Positions 1 through 9,516 are shown, counted from the first letter of the stretch. The stretch is DNA of 64,000 nucleotides from Psychrobacter sp. JB385 (GCF_900163785.1 NZ_FUKN01000001.1:62001-126000), one strand, 5' to 3'. Translations and numbers: made by a program. Notes: generated by a model not told the origin, from the sequence alone.

Positions 1-15
1 AATTAGCCAACGCTC

Positions 16-39
16 AAAGCATTTTTTTGATGCTTTTTA
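16..39 (+). terminator. short hairpin terminator of an upstream gene
   Basis: A small stem (AAAGCAT pairing with ATGCTTT) is followed by a short T-run. It lies just before the first gene and probably ends a gene outside the window. Confidence 0.5.
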
Positions 40-55
40 TATTAAGAGACGTGCC

Positions 56-532
56 ATGAATAACTCTCTCACTCAATTTCTTATCAACTACGCACCGTTT
101 ATTTTATTATTCGCGGCTGGGTGGTTTTTTGGGTCGCGTCATGAGCGTCAGCATCTAGCGCAGCTGCGCGTGTCGGAGCAAGCGTTGGGTCATATTATTG
201 TCTCAAGCGAGCGCTTTTATTGTCCCAAACTGGCAACTGGTAGCGAGGGCGAGTTGGTACTGGGTAGTGTTGTCATTGCTCAAGATTACTTTAAAATGAT
301 CATCGCGCGTGTGTTAAGCCTATTTGGCAAAAACTTGACTACTTACGAGACATTGCTGGATCGTGCTCGCCGTGAGGCCATCGTACGTATGCGTACCGAA
401 GCCAATGCCAAAGGCTATAACCATATCTATGGCTTACGTATGGAAGTGACTAACATCAATCAATTGGGCAGTATGGTAGAAGCCATTGCTTATGGTACAG
501 CGGTCATTAGCATTGAAAATCCTAAAATTTAG
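56..532 (+). CDS. YbjQ/UPF0145-family protein with N-terminal membrane anchor
   Basis: The 158-residue protein begins with one hydrophobic segment (about residues 12-27) that probably anchors it in the inner membrane. Residues about 45-155 match the YbjQ (UPF0145) fold: a strand with LVLGSVV, a helix with the pattern ARREAIVRMRTEA, then GYNHIYGLR and a terminal EAIAYGTAV. The family is described as a putative heavy-metal-binding domain forming multimers, but its cellular role is not settled. The start follows AGAGACG at a normal ribosome-binding distance. No partner gene is adjacent; the next gene is over 300 bases away. The family call is firm and the function is open. Confidence 0.75.
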   Translation: MNNSLTQFLINYAPFILLFAAGWFFGSRHERQHLAQLRVSEQALGHIIVSSERFYCPKLATGSEGELVLGSVVIAQDYFKMIIARVLSLFGKNLTTYETLLDRARREAIVRMRTEANAKGYNHIYGLRMEVTNINQLGSMVEAIAYGTAVISIENPKI

Positions 533-855
533 CTATAATTGTCTAGCAGACAATTAACGATAGCTCTAGTTCTTTATTTGTCAAATCACTCATTGATTTA
601 TTCTGGAATGTATCACTTTAACATCCATTATTTTATTTTGAGACTTCTAAAACTAACTAAGCTAATCAAGCAAACTCTAGCATCCTATCATCTATAATAA
701 GCAAGCAATAGCAACTGTTATTGAATTTTAGCAAACAAAATTCTTGCAGACGTGGTATAAGTTAACGATAATACTGATATCTGAATCAGAAACGTAACAA
801 TTGGTATAATTATATTGAAGCGTACTGCTACCTTAATACATTTTAGGAACCATGC
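533..855. other. 323-base intergenic region
   Basis: AT-rich spacer between the YbjQ-family gene and the lipoprotein gene. It must hold the lipoprotein promoter (TATAAT-like sequences occur around 805-815). I see no RNA gene or repeat. Confidence 0.4.
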
Positions 856-1791
856 ATGAAAAATACCTTTGCGTTTAGTGCATTTCTAGTTGCTTCTTTA
901 GGGCTTGTCGCTTGTGGCGACGATGATAACTCTTCTTATAACAGTATACCATCCACTGATAATCCAGTAGAAACTGCCGATGAGATACAGTTTTCGATAG
1001 TAGAAGGCAGTTACAGTGATAGAGGTTCAGAATATGCAGAACGCATAGATGTAGTCCTTCGTGATGGTCAAAATCAAACAACATCTAAGGTCTTTAAAGG
1101 GGTTAAAAGCGAACCTGACTATGAGTCTTCTTATACTTATATTGCACCTAACTATTATCGTACTTTTGAAGCTAATGACGAAGCGTTCGAAGCACTTATT
1201 AGTCCAACAATAGATGTATTAACGCCTACTTCATACTCATATACCTTGAGTTCTGCAAGCAATAATAAACCATTGACCTTTACACGGATTTTAAAAAGTT
1301 ATGATATATCTGGTATAACAACAGCAGACGAACAACGATTCTTCACGCCTTTGTCTATCTATAGACTTAATAACGCGCAGTTACCAACTAATTCAATTTG
1401 TTATGCAGATATTGTTGAAAAACCTTCTTTTCCAGTGTTTAAAGTTGGACATGCATTCTTAAATGAAAATACTATCGAAGAATGGCTAAATGTAGCCAAT
1501 ATGAGCAATTCAAATAATTATGATTATGAAACTGTTCAGGTTGGCGAGAATAATGAATACCGTGCAATACGTTTAGTAGATCCTGATAATTATCAAGGTA
1601 ACATTTTCTATGAAGCAGCCGTAGAGATGAATGGCAGTGTTTATACCGCTAATTATATCGACAATGGTTATACCCGAAATACAGATCCTGACGCAGATAC
1701 TGTAGACTGTACCTATTTTAATGATACAGCCGCTGATTATTTAGAAACTCAAATTTTAGCAGACGGTTATCTAGCTGTGCCTTTTAGTTGA
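856..1791 (+). CDS. secreted lipoprotein of unknown function
   Basis: The 311-residue precursor has a lipoprotein signal: a hydrophobic stretch ending in LGLVAC with lipidation Cys20, followed by GDDD, where Asp at +2 would favour inner-membrane retention in the E. coli rule. The mature part is rich in Asn, Asp, Ser and Tyr and has no domain I recognise. Its last ~150 residues resemble the end of the much larger lipoprotein encoded on the minus strand at 18435-20507. Shared landmarks are a Cys after a Leu-Pro motif, a VYxAxF/Y strand, and a terminal DCxxxN segment followed by a helix. ATG 856 follows TAGGAAC, a good ribosome-binding site. It is a single-gene unit with a terminator at 1962-2001. 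Function unknown. Confidence 0.8.
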   Translation: MKNTFAFSAFLVASLGLVACGDDDNSSYNSIPSTDNPVETADEIQFSIVEGSYSDRGSEYAERIDVVLRDGQNQTTSKVFKGVKSEPDYESSYTYIAPNYYRTFEANDEAFEALISPTIDVLTPTSYSYTLSSASNNKPLTFTRILKSYDISGITTADEQRFFTPLSIYRLNNAQLPTNSICYADIVEKPSFPVFKVGHAFLNENTIEEWLNVANMSNSNNYDYETVQVGENNEYRAIRLVDPDNYQGNIFYEAAVEMNGSVYTANYIDNGYTRNTDPDADTVDCTYFNDTAADYLETQILADGYLAVPFS

Positions 1792-1830
1792 TATATAGGT
1801 CTATAGAAAATCTAATGACTTAGTACGCAG

Positions 1831-1860
1831 TAGCTGTAGCTGTAGCTGTAGCTGTAGCTG
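1831..1860 (+). repeat. hexanucleotide tandem repeat (TAGCTG)5
   Basis: Five perfect tandem copies of TAGCTG lie 40 bases after the lipoprotein stop codon. The array is non-coding and sits between the stop and the terminator. It could vary in copy number by slippage. Confidence 0.9.
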
Positions 1861-1961
1861 TTATAAATAGCAAATCAGACATCACTTGAAACCGTCATGC
1901 AGCTGAACTACTTATAGCATAGCGACTATCAGCGTTTAGACGTGAATAACTCATAAAAACA

Positions 1962-2005
1962 AACCCCCTGACATTCTCTATAGTAAGAGTATCAGGGGGT
2001 TATTA
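1962..2005 (+). terminator. terminator of the lipoprotein gene
   Basis: A 10-base perfect stem (AACCCCCTGA with TCAGGGGGTT) encloses a 20-base loop and is followed by TATTATTT. It is a strong hairpin, though the T-run is imperfect. Confidence 0.7.
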
Positions 2006-2045
2006 TTTGCAGAATTATAAAAGGCGTTAAGCTTTTGAGAATGGC

Positions 2046-2157
2046 TCAAACATCTAAAAACCATAGATAGCTCATTAAGCTTATAGTATCGCCATACAGC
2101 AAGGCAACAAAGGTTTTAGTATTAGCAACGACACTGTGATGCAATCCTAAAAAGCCA
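2046..2157 (-). pseudogene. fragment of a formate/nitrite-transporter-family gene
   Basis: Read on the minus strand, this stretch encodes RSIGFLGLHHSVVAN followed by ALLYGDTISL. It matches the segment GSIGFLGLHHSIVGN ... ALLYGNTVSL in the C-terminal third of the intact transporter at 3212-4297. The nucleotide match to about 3370-3470 is clear but diverged. Only about 37 codons remain, with no start codon of its own. The fragment abuts the first codon of the adjacent broken symporter gene. It is a displaced remnant, not a functional gene. Confidence 0.8.
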
Positions 2158-3055
2158 ATGCTCCTCACGTTTGTCAATTCAGTCGTTATTCCTATTTGCT
2201 TGTTTTTGATTATGATGGGTATGGGTCTAACCCTAGTCACCAGTGATTTTAAATGCGTCTTAAAATACCCAAAAGCCTTCGGTATTGGCTTGACCAATCA
2301 GCTGTTATTACTCCCATCATCAGTTTTGCGTTGGCAAAAATCATACCACTTGAGCCTGAATATGCGGTTGGCGTCATGCTACTGGTATTATGTCCAGGAA
2401 GCACAGCTTCAAACTTATTTACGTATTTTGCCAAAGGGGGTGTGGCGCTCTCTGTGACGTTGACGGCGATTGCCAGTATCATCACAGTGTTTAGTATTCC
2501 GATCATTCTGAGTTTTTCATTGATTCACTTTATGGGGGTAGGCAGTGTGTTTCAATTGCCTGTGTTAAAAACAGTATTGACTTTGGTCTTGCTAACAATA
2601 TTACCCATCAGTGTAGGCATGCTAATCAAACGCTTTGCGCCTAGGGTTGAGGACAACTCTCGGCGATATGTGTCTAGATTTGGCGTGATATTTTTGGCGT
2701 TTTTGAGCTATGTGCAAAGAGACATCATCGTTGAGGCATTTTTGCCACGGGGCCGGTGTCTTTATTGTTGAACTTGTCTACCATGGCGCTTGGTTATTAT
2801 ACTAGTAAATGGTTTGGACTGAATTTGGCACAAAGAGCGTCAGTGACACTAGAGGTTGGTTTGCAAAACAGCACCTTGTCGATATTTATGGCGCTGACAC
2901 TGTTGGCCAATTACAAAATGCCGCTGATGCCTACCATTTATACCTTGATCATGTTTTTGACCGCTGGGATTTTGGTCAGAATCTTTAGTGCAAAGTATTA
3001 TAAGCTTAAAAAATCTGATGTAAAAAGTGGTGCTTTGGCAGCATCTAGAGCTTAG
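2158..3055 (+). pseudogene. bile acid:Na+ symporter (BASS/SBF) family gene broken by two frameshifts
   Basis: Three reading frames together give one protein of about 300 residues typical of the bile-acid:sodium symporter family. It begins MLLTFVNSVVIPICLFLIM, continues with ALAKIIPLEPEYAVGVMLLVL and SNLFTYFAKGG, and ends with NLSTMALGYYTSKWF and EVGLQNSTLSIFMALTLL. The first break lies at 2311-2315, where one missing C in a CCC run would restore the frame. The second is at 2739-2743 in a T-run, where one missing T would restore it. Both being at homopolymers means sequencing error cannot be excluded. The upstream promoter region is occupied by the transporter fragment and no good ribosome-binding site precedes the ATG, which favours a dead gene. 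Confidence 0.85.
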
Positions 3056-3211
3056 ATAAAATCTATAAAGCAAAGCGCAGTACGTTGATGAGTGAGGTAT
3101 CAATGCCCATAAGCAGTTTAATGTTGTTAAATGGCTTATGGGAGGCAAGTGTGTTGGTTACTGCTTTATTGGGCGCTTTAATCATGCAATATAATCTACG
3201 AATCACTAAGG

Positions 3212-4297
3212 CTAACCGATGTTTGTGTGTCGTCTAGCATCTTCTCTGTCATCAGCGGTTTGCTCTTTTACTTTTTCGATATCAAATAAAAACGTGCGGT
3301 TTTTGAGTACGGCGACAAACACCACGCCACCGACCGTATTGCCAACCAATACCAGTGCTAAAAATTCCAAATAGCGTACTAAGCTGACCGTGTTGCCATA
3401 TAGTAAAGCAGAGAAGACTTCGATATTGCCAACGATACTGTGATGCAAACCCAAAAACCCGATACTGCCTGTGATCATGGTAACCAACACAATGCGGCTA
3501 AGTGTGTCGCGCGCTGAGGTCACAAGCCATGCAGTCACGCCCATCATCCAGCCTGCCAAGATGGCGCTACCAAATATGACCCACCATTTAAAGTCCAGAA
3601 TATGCTCAGCATAAGTGTCGATACTACTGGCGCTAAACAGCTCCATATTCAAACCCAAACCGATCATTAAAGCGGCAAACAAGCAGCCACCGACCACATT
3701 GCCTGCAATGACAATGCCCCAAAGTCGCAAAAGTTTGCTTAAAGGCTCAAAACCATTTAATACAGGTAGGCTCAAGAGCGAGGTTTGTTCGGTAAATAAC
3801 AATGACTGACCAATGACCACAATGATAAAGCCAATCGGATAAAGCAGCGAAGCAAGGACGAGCGCATAGTGACTTTGCAGCACTTCGCTAAGAAGGGCAA
3901 AAGCAGATAAAATCATAAAAAAGCTGATGCCAATCTCAAGTCCTGCGGTAAAAGCGCTAGTGAATAATGAGCCAAGCGAACGTTCAAAGGTTTTTTGAGC
4001 ATCCATGGATTGCTCAACCAAGATACTGGCGTGGCTTTTTGCCTGACTGGCGTTGTCATCATTGGCGACTTTTTTGATGGTTTCTTTGTCTTCGTTACTG
4101 AGGTCTTCAGAAAAGTCTTCATCTTCTAACTGTTCAGTCGCTTCAAGCTCATTACCGGATGCAGTATGATCGCTATCATCCTTTGGCTCGTCTTTGGTAT
4201 CGTACGTAGGATGAGTGTCACCATCAATGATAGGCGCACTATCGGTGTGAGCATCATCGGTATGAGCATTGTTTTTATACTTGGTATCTTGGGACAC
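3212..4297 (-). CDS. formate/nitrite transporter (FNT) family membrane protein, YfdC-like
   Basis: This is a 361-residue inner-membrane protein. Residues 1-105 are hydrophilic and very acidic (many Asp, Glu, His, Thr), far longer than the short N-terminus of FocA or NirC. The rest has about six membrane segments with FNT-type features: a conserved LxxAGNxVGG segment (VIAGNVVGGCLF), a second VGNTVGGVVF copy, and GFLGLHHSIVGN in the second half. It resembles the YfdC branch more than FocA, so the substrate should not be assumed to be formate. A partial, diverged copy of its 3' region lies at 2046-2157. Monocistronic. The role of the acidic N-terminal tail is unknown. Confidence 0.8.
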   Translation of the reverse strand: MSQDTKYKNNAHTDDAHTDSAPIIDGDTHPTYDTKDEPKDDSDHTASGNELEATEQLEDEDFSEDLSNEDKETIKKVANDDNASQAKSHASILVEQSMDAQKTFERSLGSLFTSAFTAGLEIGISFFMILSAFALLSEVLQSHYALVLASLLYPIGFIIVVIGQSLLFTEQTSLLSLPVLNGFEPLSKLLRLWGIVIAGNVVGGCLFAALMIGLGLNMELFSASSIDTYAEHILDFKWWVIFGSAILAGWMMGVTAWLVTSARDTLSRIVLVTMITGSIGFLGLHHSIVGNIEVFSALLYGNTVSLVRYLEFLALVLVGNTVGGVVFVAVLKNRTFLFDIEKVKEQTADDREDARRHTNIG

Positions 4298-4569
4298 GGT
4301 CAGCTCGCTATTTCCAAATTGCTATTAATAAAAAGACATGGCTATATTCTACAGCGTTGCTTTGCCTTATAGCAGTGTTATATGGTATCGCGTGCGATGA
4401 TTGATGATGGTAAGCGTTCAGCCGATTGAGGTGCTTTAAGCTTCGATAAATTGTCTTAGCATCTAACAAAATCTGGCTATCTGCGTTAAAATCACGGTAT
4501 AAATCATTTTCCTCATTTATTCACTTATGTGTTTGCCCACATTTATTATTAACAAAAGACCATTCCATT

Positions 4570-7524
4570 ATGAGCAATCCTGAAAGCACAAATACCAAAA
4601 CCAATCTCACCCAATCTATCCAAGCGGCTCTGCATCAACTAGAAAACGCCTATAATCCCAGTGAGGTGGAAGCAGGCATGTATCAAGGCTGGGAAGAAAG
4701 CGGCTATTTTCAGCCGACTTTTGACAAAGACGAGTCATTTTCTATCGCGCTGCCGCCTCCGAATGTCACTGGCTCGCTGCATATGGGGCATGGTTTTAAC
4801 AATGCAATCATGGATGCGCTCACCCGTTATCATCGCATGGATGGCGACAACACGCTTTGGCAGCCAGGTACGGATCATGCGGGTATTGCGACGCAAATGG
4901 TTGTGGAGCGTCGCTTAGAAGCGCAAGGACTCAAGCGCCGTGATATGACGCGTGAAGACTTCATCGATAAAGTATGGGAATGGAAAGAAGAATCAGGCGG
5001 CAATATCACTAGCCAGATTCGTCGTTTGGGCAGTTCGGTTGACTGGTCGCGTGAACGCTTTACCATGGATGATGGGTTATCCAATGCGGTAAAAGAAGTA
5101 TTCGTACGCCTGTTCGACGATGGTCTTATTTATCGTGGTAAGCGTCTGGTGAACTGGGATCCAAAGTTCCAAACCGCGCTGTCTGATTTAGAAGTCGAAA
5201 ACCACGACGAAAAAGGTAGCTTGTGGCATTTCCGCTATCATTTCACGGATGCAGACTTAACCACCCAAGATGGTAAAAACTATCTGGTCGTCGCCACCAC
5301 GCGTCCTGAGACTTTGCTTGGTGATACCGCTGTTGCAGTCAACCCTAGCGATGAGCGTTACGCGCATTTGGTCGGCAAAACTATTACCTTGCCAATCACG
5401 GGTCGTGTCGTGCCTATCGTCGCTGATGACTATGTCGAAAAAGACTTCGGGACGGGTTGTGTCAAAATCACCCCAGCTCATGATTTTAACGATTATGAGT
5501 TAGGTCGTCGTCATAGCTTGCCATTGATTAATATTCTCGATGAGCGCGCCAATATTTTGCCAGCGATGGAAGTCTATCCTGATTTGCAGACGCGTGAGCC
5601 AGAGTTAGAGACCACGCCTAGCGACTATGCAGGACTTGAGCGTTTTGCGGCGCGTAAGTTCCTTGTTGAGCAAGCAAAGGATCAGGGCTGGCTAGAAGAT
5701 ATCGAAGACTACGCACTCAAAGCCCCGCGCGCTGAGCGTGGCGGTACGATCGTTGAGCCGTGGTTGACCGATCAGTGGTATGTCGCGGTCAAAGAGCTTG
5801 CCAAGCCTGCGATTGACGCAGTAGAAGACGGCAGCATTGAGTTCGTCCCTGCGCAATATAAAAACATGTATATGGCGTGGATGACCGATCTACAAGACTG
5901 GTGCATCAGCCGCCAGCTGTGGTGGGGACATCGTATCCCTGCATGGTATGACGATGCGACAGGTGAAATCTATGTCGCCCGTGACGAAAGCGAGGTGCGC
6001 ACTAAATACAACCTAAGCGACGATGTAAAACTGCGCCAAGATAATGACGTGCTCGATACATGGTTCAGCGCTGGTCTATGGACGTTCAGTACGCTTGACT
6101 GGGCAGACGTCAACGCCGATCCACGCGTGATGGACACCTTTCACCCAACCAGCGTGCTCGTGACAGGTTTTGACATTATCTTCTTTTGGGTTGCCCGCAT
6201 GATCATGATGACCATGCACTTTGTGAAAAACGAAGATGGCACGCCGCAAGTACCGTTTAAGACCGTCTATGTGCATGGTCTGGTACGTGATGGCAATGGT
6301 CAAAAAATGTCAAAATCAAAAGGTAACGTCTTAGATCCGATTGATCTGATTGACGGTATTGAGCTAGAAGCGCTGGTCGAAAAACGCACCAGCAATATGA
6401 TGAATCCAAAAGACGCGGCCAAAATCGAAAAGCAAACGCGCAAAGAGTTCCCAGAAGGCATCCCAGCCTATGGTACCGATGCACTACGCTTTACCTTTAC
6501 ATCCCTTGCTAGTACTGGTCGCGATATCAACTTTGATCTAAAGCGTGTCGAGGGCTATCGTAACTTCTGTAATAAAATCTGGAACGCCAGCCGTTTTGTA
6601 CTGATGAACTGTGTCGATGGTGATAGCAATGCTAAGCCTATCGACCAAACGGCGAATCCTGATGTATGGGAATTACCAGAAAAATGGATCATGAGTCGTC
6701 TGAACTCTAGTATCAAAGACATTCATCAGCATTTCGCTCAGTATCGTCTCGATATGGTCAGCCAAGATATCTATGAATTTATCTGGAATGAGTACTGTGA
6801 TTGGTACGTTGAGCTTGCCAAAGCCAGCCTAAATGATGACTCGGTATCGGATGAGCGCAAAGCGCAAATTCGCTATGTGCTACTGCACGTGCTTGAAACC
6901 GCGCTACGCTTTACGCATCCAATCATGCCGTATCTGACCGAGCAAATCTGGCAGACCATCGCGCCGCTACTGGGTCGTAAAAACAATGACAGCATCGTGG
7001 TCGCTGACTATCCACAGACTGATGCCAGCCAAATCAGTGAGCAGACGGAAGCGGATATGGCGTGGCTACAGGAGCTCATCGCGAGCGTCCGTAACATCCG
7101 TGGTGAGATGAAACTGGGTAACGCGATACGTCTGCCAGTGCTACTACAAAACGTCTCTAGTGATGAAGAGGCACGTCTATCCCGTATCAAAAACCAGTTC
7201 AAAGCGCTTGCTAAAGTCGAGAGCTTGGATATCGTCAAAGAAGGCGATGAGGTGCCACTGTCGTCATCAAGTATGGTCGGTCAGCTACGCGTACTCGTAC
7301 CGATGAAAGGTCTGATTGATCCAACGGCTGAGCTGGCGCGTTTGGGTAAGTCATATGATAAGTTGAAAGGTCAAGCCGAAGGCATCGCACGCAAGCTCGG
7401 TAATGAAGGCTTCGTCAGTAAAGCACCTGCGGAAGTGGTCGATGCTGAGAAGGCGAAACTGGCTGAGCTACAAGGGCAGTTAACGTCGATGACGGCGCAG
7501 ATGGAGCAGTTGAAAGCGTTGTAA
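4570..7524 (+). CDS. valS: valyl-tRNA synthetase
   Basis: This class I aminoacyl-tRNA synthetase charges tRNA-Val in the cytoplasm. The 984-residue protein carries the HIGH signature as HMGH (residues 71-74) after PPPNVTGSL, and KMSKS at 579-583 within [14 protein letters not shown]. The editing (CP1) domain with [15 protein letters not shown], the anticodon-binding domain and the C-terminal coiled coil (about 915-984, ending MEQLKAL) are all present. Length is slightly above the E. coli enzyme (951). The gene stands alone with its own terminator at 7552-7583. A second, diverged copy of its last 43 or so codons plus this terminator lies 1.7 kb downstream. Confidence 0.98.
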   Translation: MSNPESTNTKTNLTQSIQAALHQLENAYNPSEVEAGMYQGWEESGYFQPTFDKDESFSIALPPPNVTGSLHMGHGFNNAIMDALTRYHRMDGDNTLWQPGTDHAGIATQMVVERRLEAQGLKRRDMTREDFIDKVWEWKEESGGNITSQIRRLGSSVDWSRERFTMDDGLSNAVKEVFVRLFDDGLIYRGKRLVNWDPKFQTALSDLEVENHDEKGSLWHFRYHFTDADLTTQDGKNYLVVATTRPETLLGDTAVAVNPSDERYAHLVGKTITLPITGRVVPIVADDYVEKDFGTGCVKITPAHDFNDYELGRRHSLPLINILDERANILPAMEVYPDLQTREPELETTPSDYAGLERFAARKFLVEQAKDQGWLEDIEDYALKAPRAERGGTIVEPWLTDQWYVAVKELAKPAIDAVEDGSIEFVPAQYKNMYMAWMTDLQDWCISRQLWWGHRIPAWYDDATGEIYVARDESEVRTKYNLSDDVKLRQDNDVLDTWFSAGLWTFSTLDWADVNADPRVMDTFHPTSVLVTGFDIIFFWVARMIMMTMHFVKNEDGTPQVPFKTVYVHGLVRDGNGQKMSKSKGNVLDPIDLIDGIELEALVEKRTSNMMNPKDAAKIEKQTRKEFPEGIPAYGTDALRFTFTSLASTGRDINFDLKRVEGYRNFCNKIWNASRFVLMNCVDGDSNAKPIDQTANPDVWELPEKWIMSRLNSSIKDIHQHFAQYRLDMVSQDIYEFIWNEYCDWYVELAKASLNDDSVSDERKAQIRYVLLHVLETALRFTHPIMPYLTEQIWQTIAPLLGRKNNDSIVVADYPQTDASQISEQTEADMAWLQELIASVRNIRGEMKLGNAIRLPVLLQNVSSDEEARLSRIKNQFKALAKVESLDIVKEGDEVPLSSSSMVGQLRVLVPMKGLIDPTAELARLGKSYDKLKGQAEGIARKLGNEGFVSKAPAEVVDAEKAKLAELQGQLTSMTAQMEQLKAL

Positions 7525-7551
7525 TTTAAAAATAGATATCTGTATAAGTAG

Positions 7552-7583
7552 AAAACGCCGTCACGATTGTGATGGTGTTTTTT
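7552..7583 (+). terminator. valS terminator
   Basis: Stem-loop of the type AACGCCGTCAC-GATT-GTGATGGTGTT followed by a T-run. A related hairpin recurs at 9389-9417 after the displaced copy of the valS 3' end. Confidence 0.8.
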
Positions 7584-7682
7584 ATTGTCTGTATGGCAAT
7601 ATATCTATCGCTCATAACTTCTTAAATTTTTAAGCTCGCTAAATTAAGCCCCTCTATTTGAAATAACATTTTAAGGAATACT

Positions 7683-9146
7683 ATGTTATCTGCTTATCGT
7701 CAGGATCCTTTTTTTCTTAACCGTGCGTTGCCTATCCTAATCGGCTTGGCTGCTATCTATGGCGCGTTGTGGCTGTTTGCGATTCCAGTCAATGCTGTGG
7801 TGCTGGCTATTACGCTGATGGTTGTGTTTTGTCTGATTAAAATCCCTGTAGCCGTTTCATTAGTATCGGCGGCTTTGCTTGGTGGTCTACACGCAAGAAT
7901 GACAATGCCAGACATCTTACAAGTATTAAATGATAACTTGCTGAGCGGCGCACAAGTCGGGATGACCTACATCATGGTTGGCGCGTTTGCCGTCGCGCTG
8001 GCGAGAAGCGGCATTCTGGATTGGGTCGCACAAAAGATGGCGAGTAGTCTTAATCGTGAAGGCGCTCATGTACGACAGCAGGTCAAATGGATGCTGTTTG
8101 CCCTATTTATCGTGGCCTCATTGCTCTCACAAAACCTCATTCCTGTACATATTGCATTTATCCCTGTGCTTATCCCGCCACTGCTTGGTCTAATGAACCG
8201 CTTACGACTTGATCGCCGTGCCGTCGCTTGTATTTTGGCTTGTGGTATTAGCGCGTCTTATCTGCTGCTACCGTTTGGGTTTGGCGCGATTTATCTAAAT
8301 GAAATTTTGTTAGAGAATTTTAATAGTGTTGGCGCTGCATCTGGGTATGCAGCGACTGCCAGTATGGCACCAAAAGCGATGTTCTTTCCCGTCATGGGGC
8401 TACTCGCTGGCATGCTGTGTGCCGTATTCATCACGTATCGTAAACCGCGTGACTATTTGCAAGTGACAAAAGTAGAAACAGAAAATGCTGACATGATCGC
8501 TACTGACGAAAAAATTGAGATTGGTTTACAGCCGCTGCTGTTTACCGCATTGGCAGTGGTTGAGGTGTTGTTATTTCAAATATATTTTGATTCGCTATTT
8601 ATTGGCGCGATGATCGGTTTTATGATTCTTGGTTTTTCTGGTATTTACCGCTGGCAAGCGCAAGATGATGTGTTTACGCAAGGCGTGCGCTTAATGGCAG
8701 AAATTGCCGTCATTATTACCATCGCATCAAGCTTTGGTGCGCTGCTGACCGCTACTGGCGACATTGACTCACTCGTGGCATCTGCTACTCAGTTCTTTGG
8801 CGACAATAAGCTGTTTGGTGCAGCGGTGATGCTGGTTGTTGGCTTGTTTATTACTATTGGGTTTGGCGATTCGTTTGCGTCTGTCCCTATTTTAGCGCCC
8901 ATTTATATTCCGCTAGCATTTGCGCTTGGATTCTCACCACTGGCAGCGTTAGCGATGCTTGGTGCTGCGGCTGCATTAGGTGATGCGGGTTCGCCAGCGT
9001 CTACGATTACACTTGGTGCCACGGCTGGTCTGAATGCTGATGGACAGCATGACCATATTAAAGATAGTGTGATTCCAACCTTTTTCCACGCCAATGTTGG
9101 GATGTTATTGTTTACGTGGGTGGCGGTGGTGTGGTTGTTGGGGTAG
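7683..9146 (+). CDS. Na+/H+ antiporter-family membrane protein (HI_0325-like)
   Basis: The 487-residue inner-membrane protein has roughly a dozen hydrophobic segments and no signal peptide. Its organisation fits the NhaC-like/Na_H_antiporter families: an N-terminal LIKIPVAVSLVSAALLGG segment, VGAFAVALARSGILDW, LSQNLIPVHIAFIPVLIPP, and a late glycine/alanine-rich GDSFASVPILAPIYIPLAF ... GDAGSPASTITLGATAGL region containing conserved Asp and Ser. It probably exchanges cations, but an organic-acid substrate cannot be excluded. ATG 7683 follows AAGGAATACT. It sits between valS and the displaced valS tail, so it may have arrived with that rearrangement. Confidence 0.75.
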   Translation: MLSAYRQDPFFLNRALPILIGLAAIYGALWLFAIPVNAVVLAITLMVVFCLIKIPVAVSLVSAALLGGLHARMTMPDILQVLNDNLLSGAQVGMTYIMVGAFAVALARSGILDWVAQKMASSLNREGAHVRQQVKWMLFALFIVASLLSQNLIPVHIAFIPVLIPPLLGLMNRLRLDRRAVACILACGISASYLLLPFGFGAIYLNEILLENFNSVGAASGYAATASMAPKAMFFPVMGLLAGMLCAVFITYRKPRDYLQVTKVETENADMIATDEKIEIGLQPLLFTALAVVEVLLFQIYFDSLFIGAMIGFMILGFSGIYRWQAQDDVFTQGVRLMAEIAVIITIASSFGALLTATGDIDSLVASATQFFGDNKLFGAAVMLVVGLFITIGFGDSFASVPILAPIYIPLAFALGFSPLAALAMLGAAAALGDAGSPASTITLGATAGLNADGQHDHIKDSVIPTFFHANVGMLLFTWVAVVWLLG

Positions 9147-9201
9147 GTTGATTATTCAAGATATGTTTTACTATCCATTCATCAGATGATATTTATATGA
9201 T

Positions 9202-9220
9202 ATGACTAAAAATTTGTGTA
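9202..9220 (+). repeat. direct repeat, left copy, flanking the valS echo
   Basis: TATGACTAAAAATTTGTGT matches TATGACTAAATATTTGTGT at 9457-9475 in 18 of 19 positions. The two copies bracket the displaced valS 3' end and are AT-rich like the gene that follows. Confidence 0.75.
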
Positions 9221-9252
9221 TTATTAATTGAAATACAGTAAGTTGAGCTGTC

Positions 9253-9382
9253 TCGCGCAATTTGGGTAATGAAGGCTTTGTGAGTAAAGCATATGGGGAA
9301 GTAATCGAAGCTGAGAAAGCAAAACTGGCTGAGCTAGCAGGGCAGTTGACGACGATAATGGAGCAGTTAAAAGCATTAGTAA
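9253..9382 (+). pseudogene. displaced copy of the valS 3' end
   Basis: The stretch encodes [19 protein letters not shown] followed by KAKLAELAGQL and MEQLKAL. It matches the last ~43 residues of the valyl-tRNA synthetase at 7390-7524, with many third-position differences and a three-residue deletion near the end. The stop codon is lost, so the frame runs through. It begins abruptly after non-coding sequence at about 9250 and is followed by a copy of the valS terminator. The divergence suggests it came from a related genome or is an old duplication. It is not translated into anything recognisable. Confidence 0.9.
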
Positions 9383-9388
9383 TAGAAA

Positions 9389-9417
9389 GCGCTGTCACAA
9401 TTGTGATGGCGTTTTTT
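9389..9417 (+). terminator. second copy of the valS terminator
   Basis: A palindromic stem (CGCTGTCACAATTGTGATGGCG) followed by TTTTTT is homologous to the valS terminator at 7552-7583. It now serves no complete gene. Confidence 0.75.
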
Positions 9418-9456
9418 ACATCGCTTGTTTCTTTACTTCATATTTCATCTCTATAC

Positions 9457-9475
9457 TATGACTAAATATTTGTGT
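9457..9475 (+). repeat. direct repeat, right copy, flanking the valS echo
   Basis: Partner of the repeat at 9202-9220 (18 of 19 identical), 255 bases apart. It lies 42 bases before the start of the AT-rich gene and may contribute to its promoter. Confidence 0.75.
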
Positions 9476-9516
9476 GCTACTATCTTTATTTTAAATGTCT
9501 ATAAAGGTAAATATAT

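Noticed and set aside
1831..1860. CRISPR-like array
   Set aside because: It is a simple tandem repeat without spacers. No CRISPR repeats or cas genes were seen anywhere in the window.
3088..3237. A ~49-codon plus-strand frame between the symporter pseudogene and the FNT gene
   Set aside because: It has one hydrophobic stretch but no ribosome-binding site, and it overlaps the end of the FNT gene. It may be a remnant, but I cannot support it as a gene.
9262..9465. A 67-codon frame through the valS echo
   Set aside because: It only reads the displaced valS tail and runs on through the terminator because the stop codon is lost. It starts at a TTG inside the copied segment.
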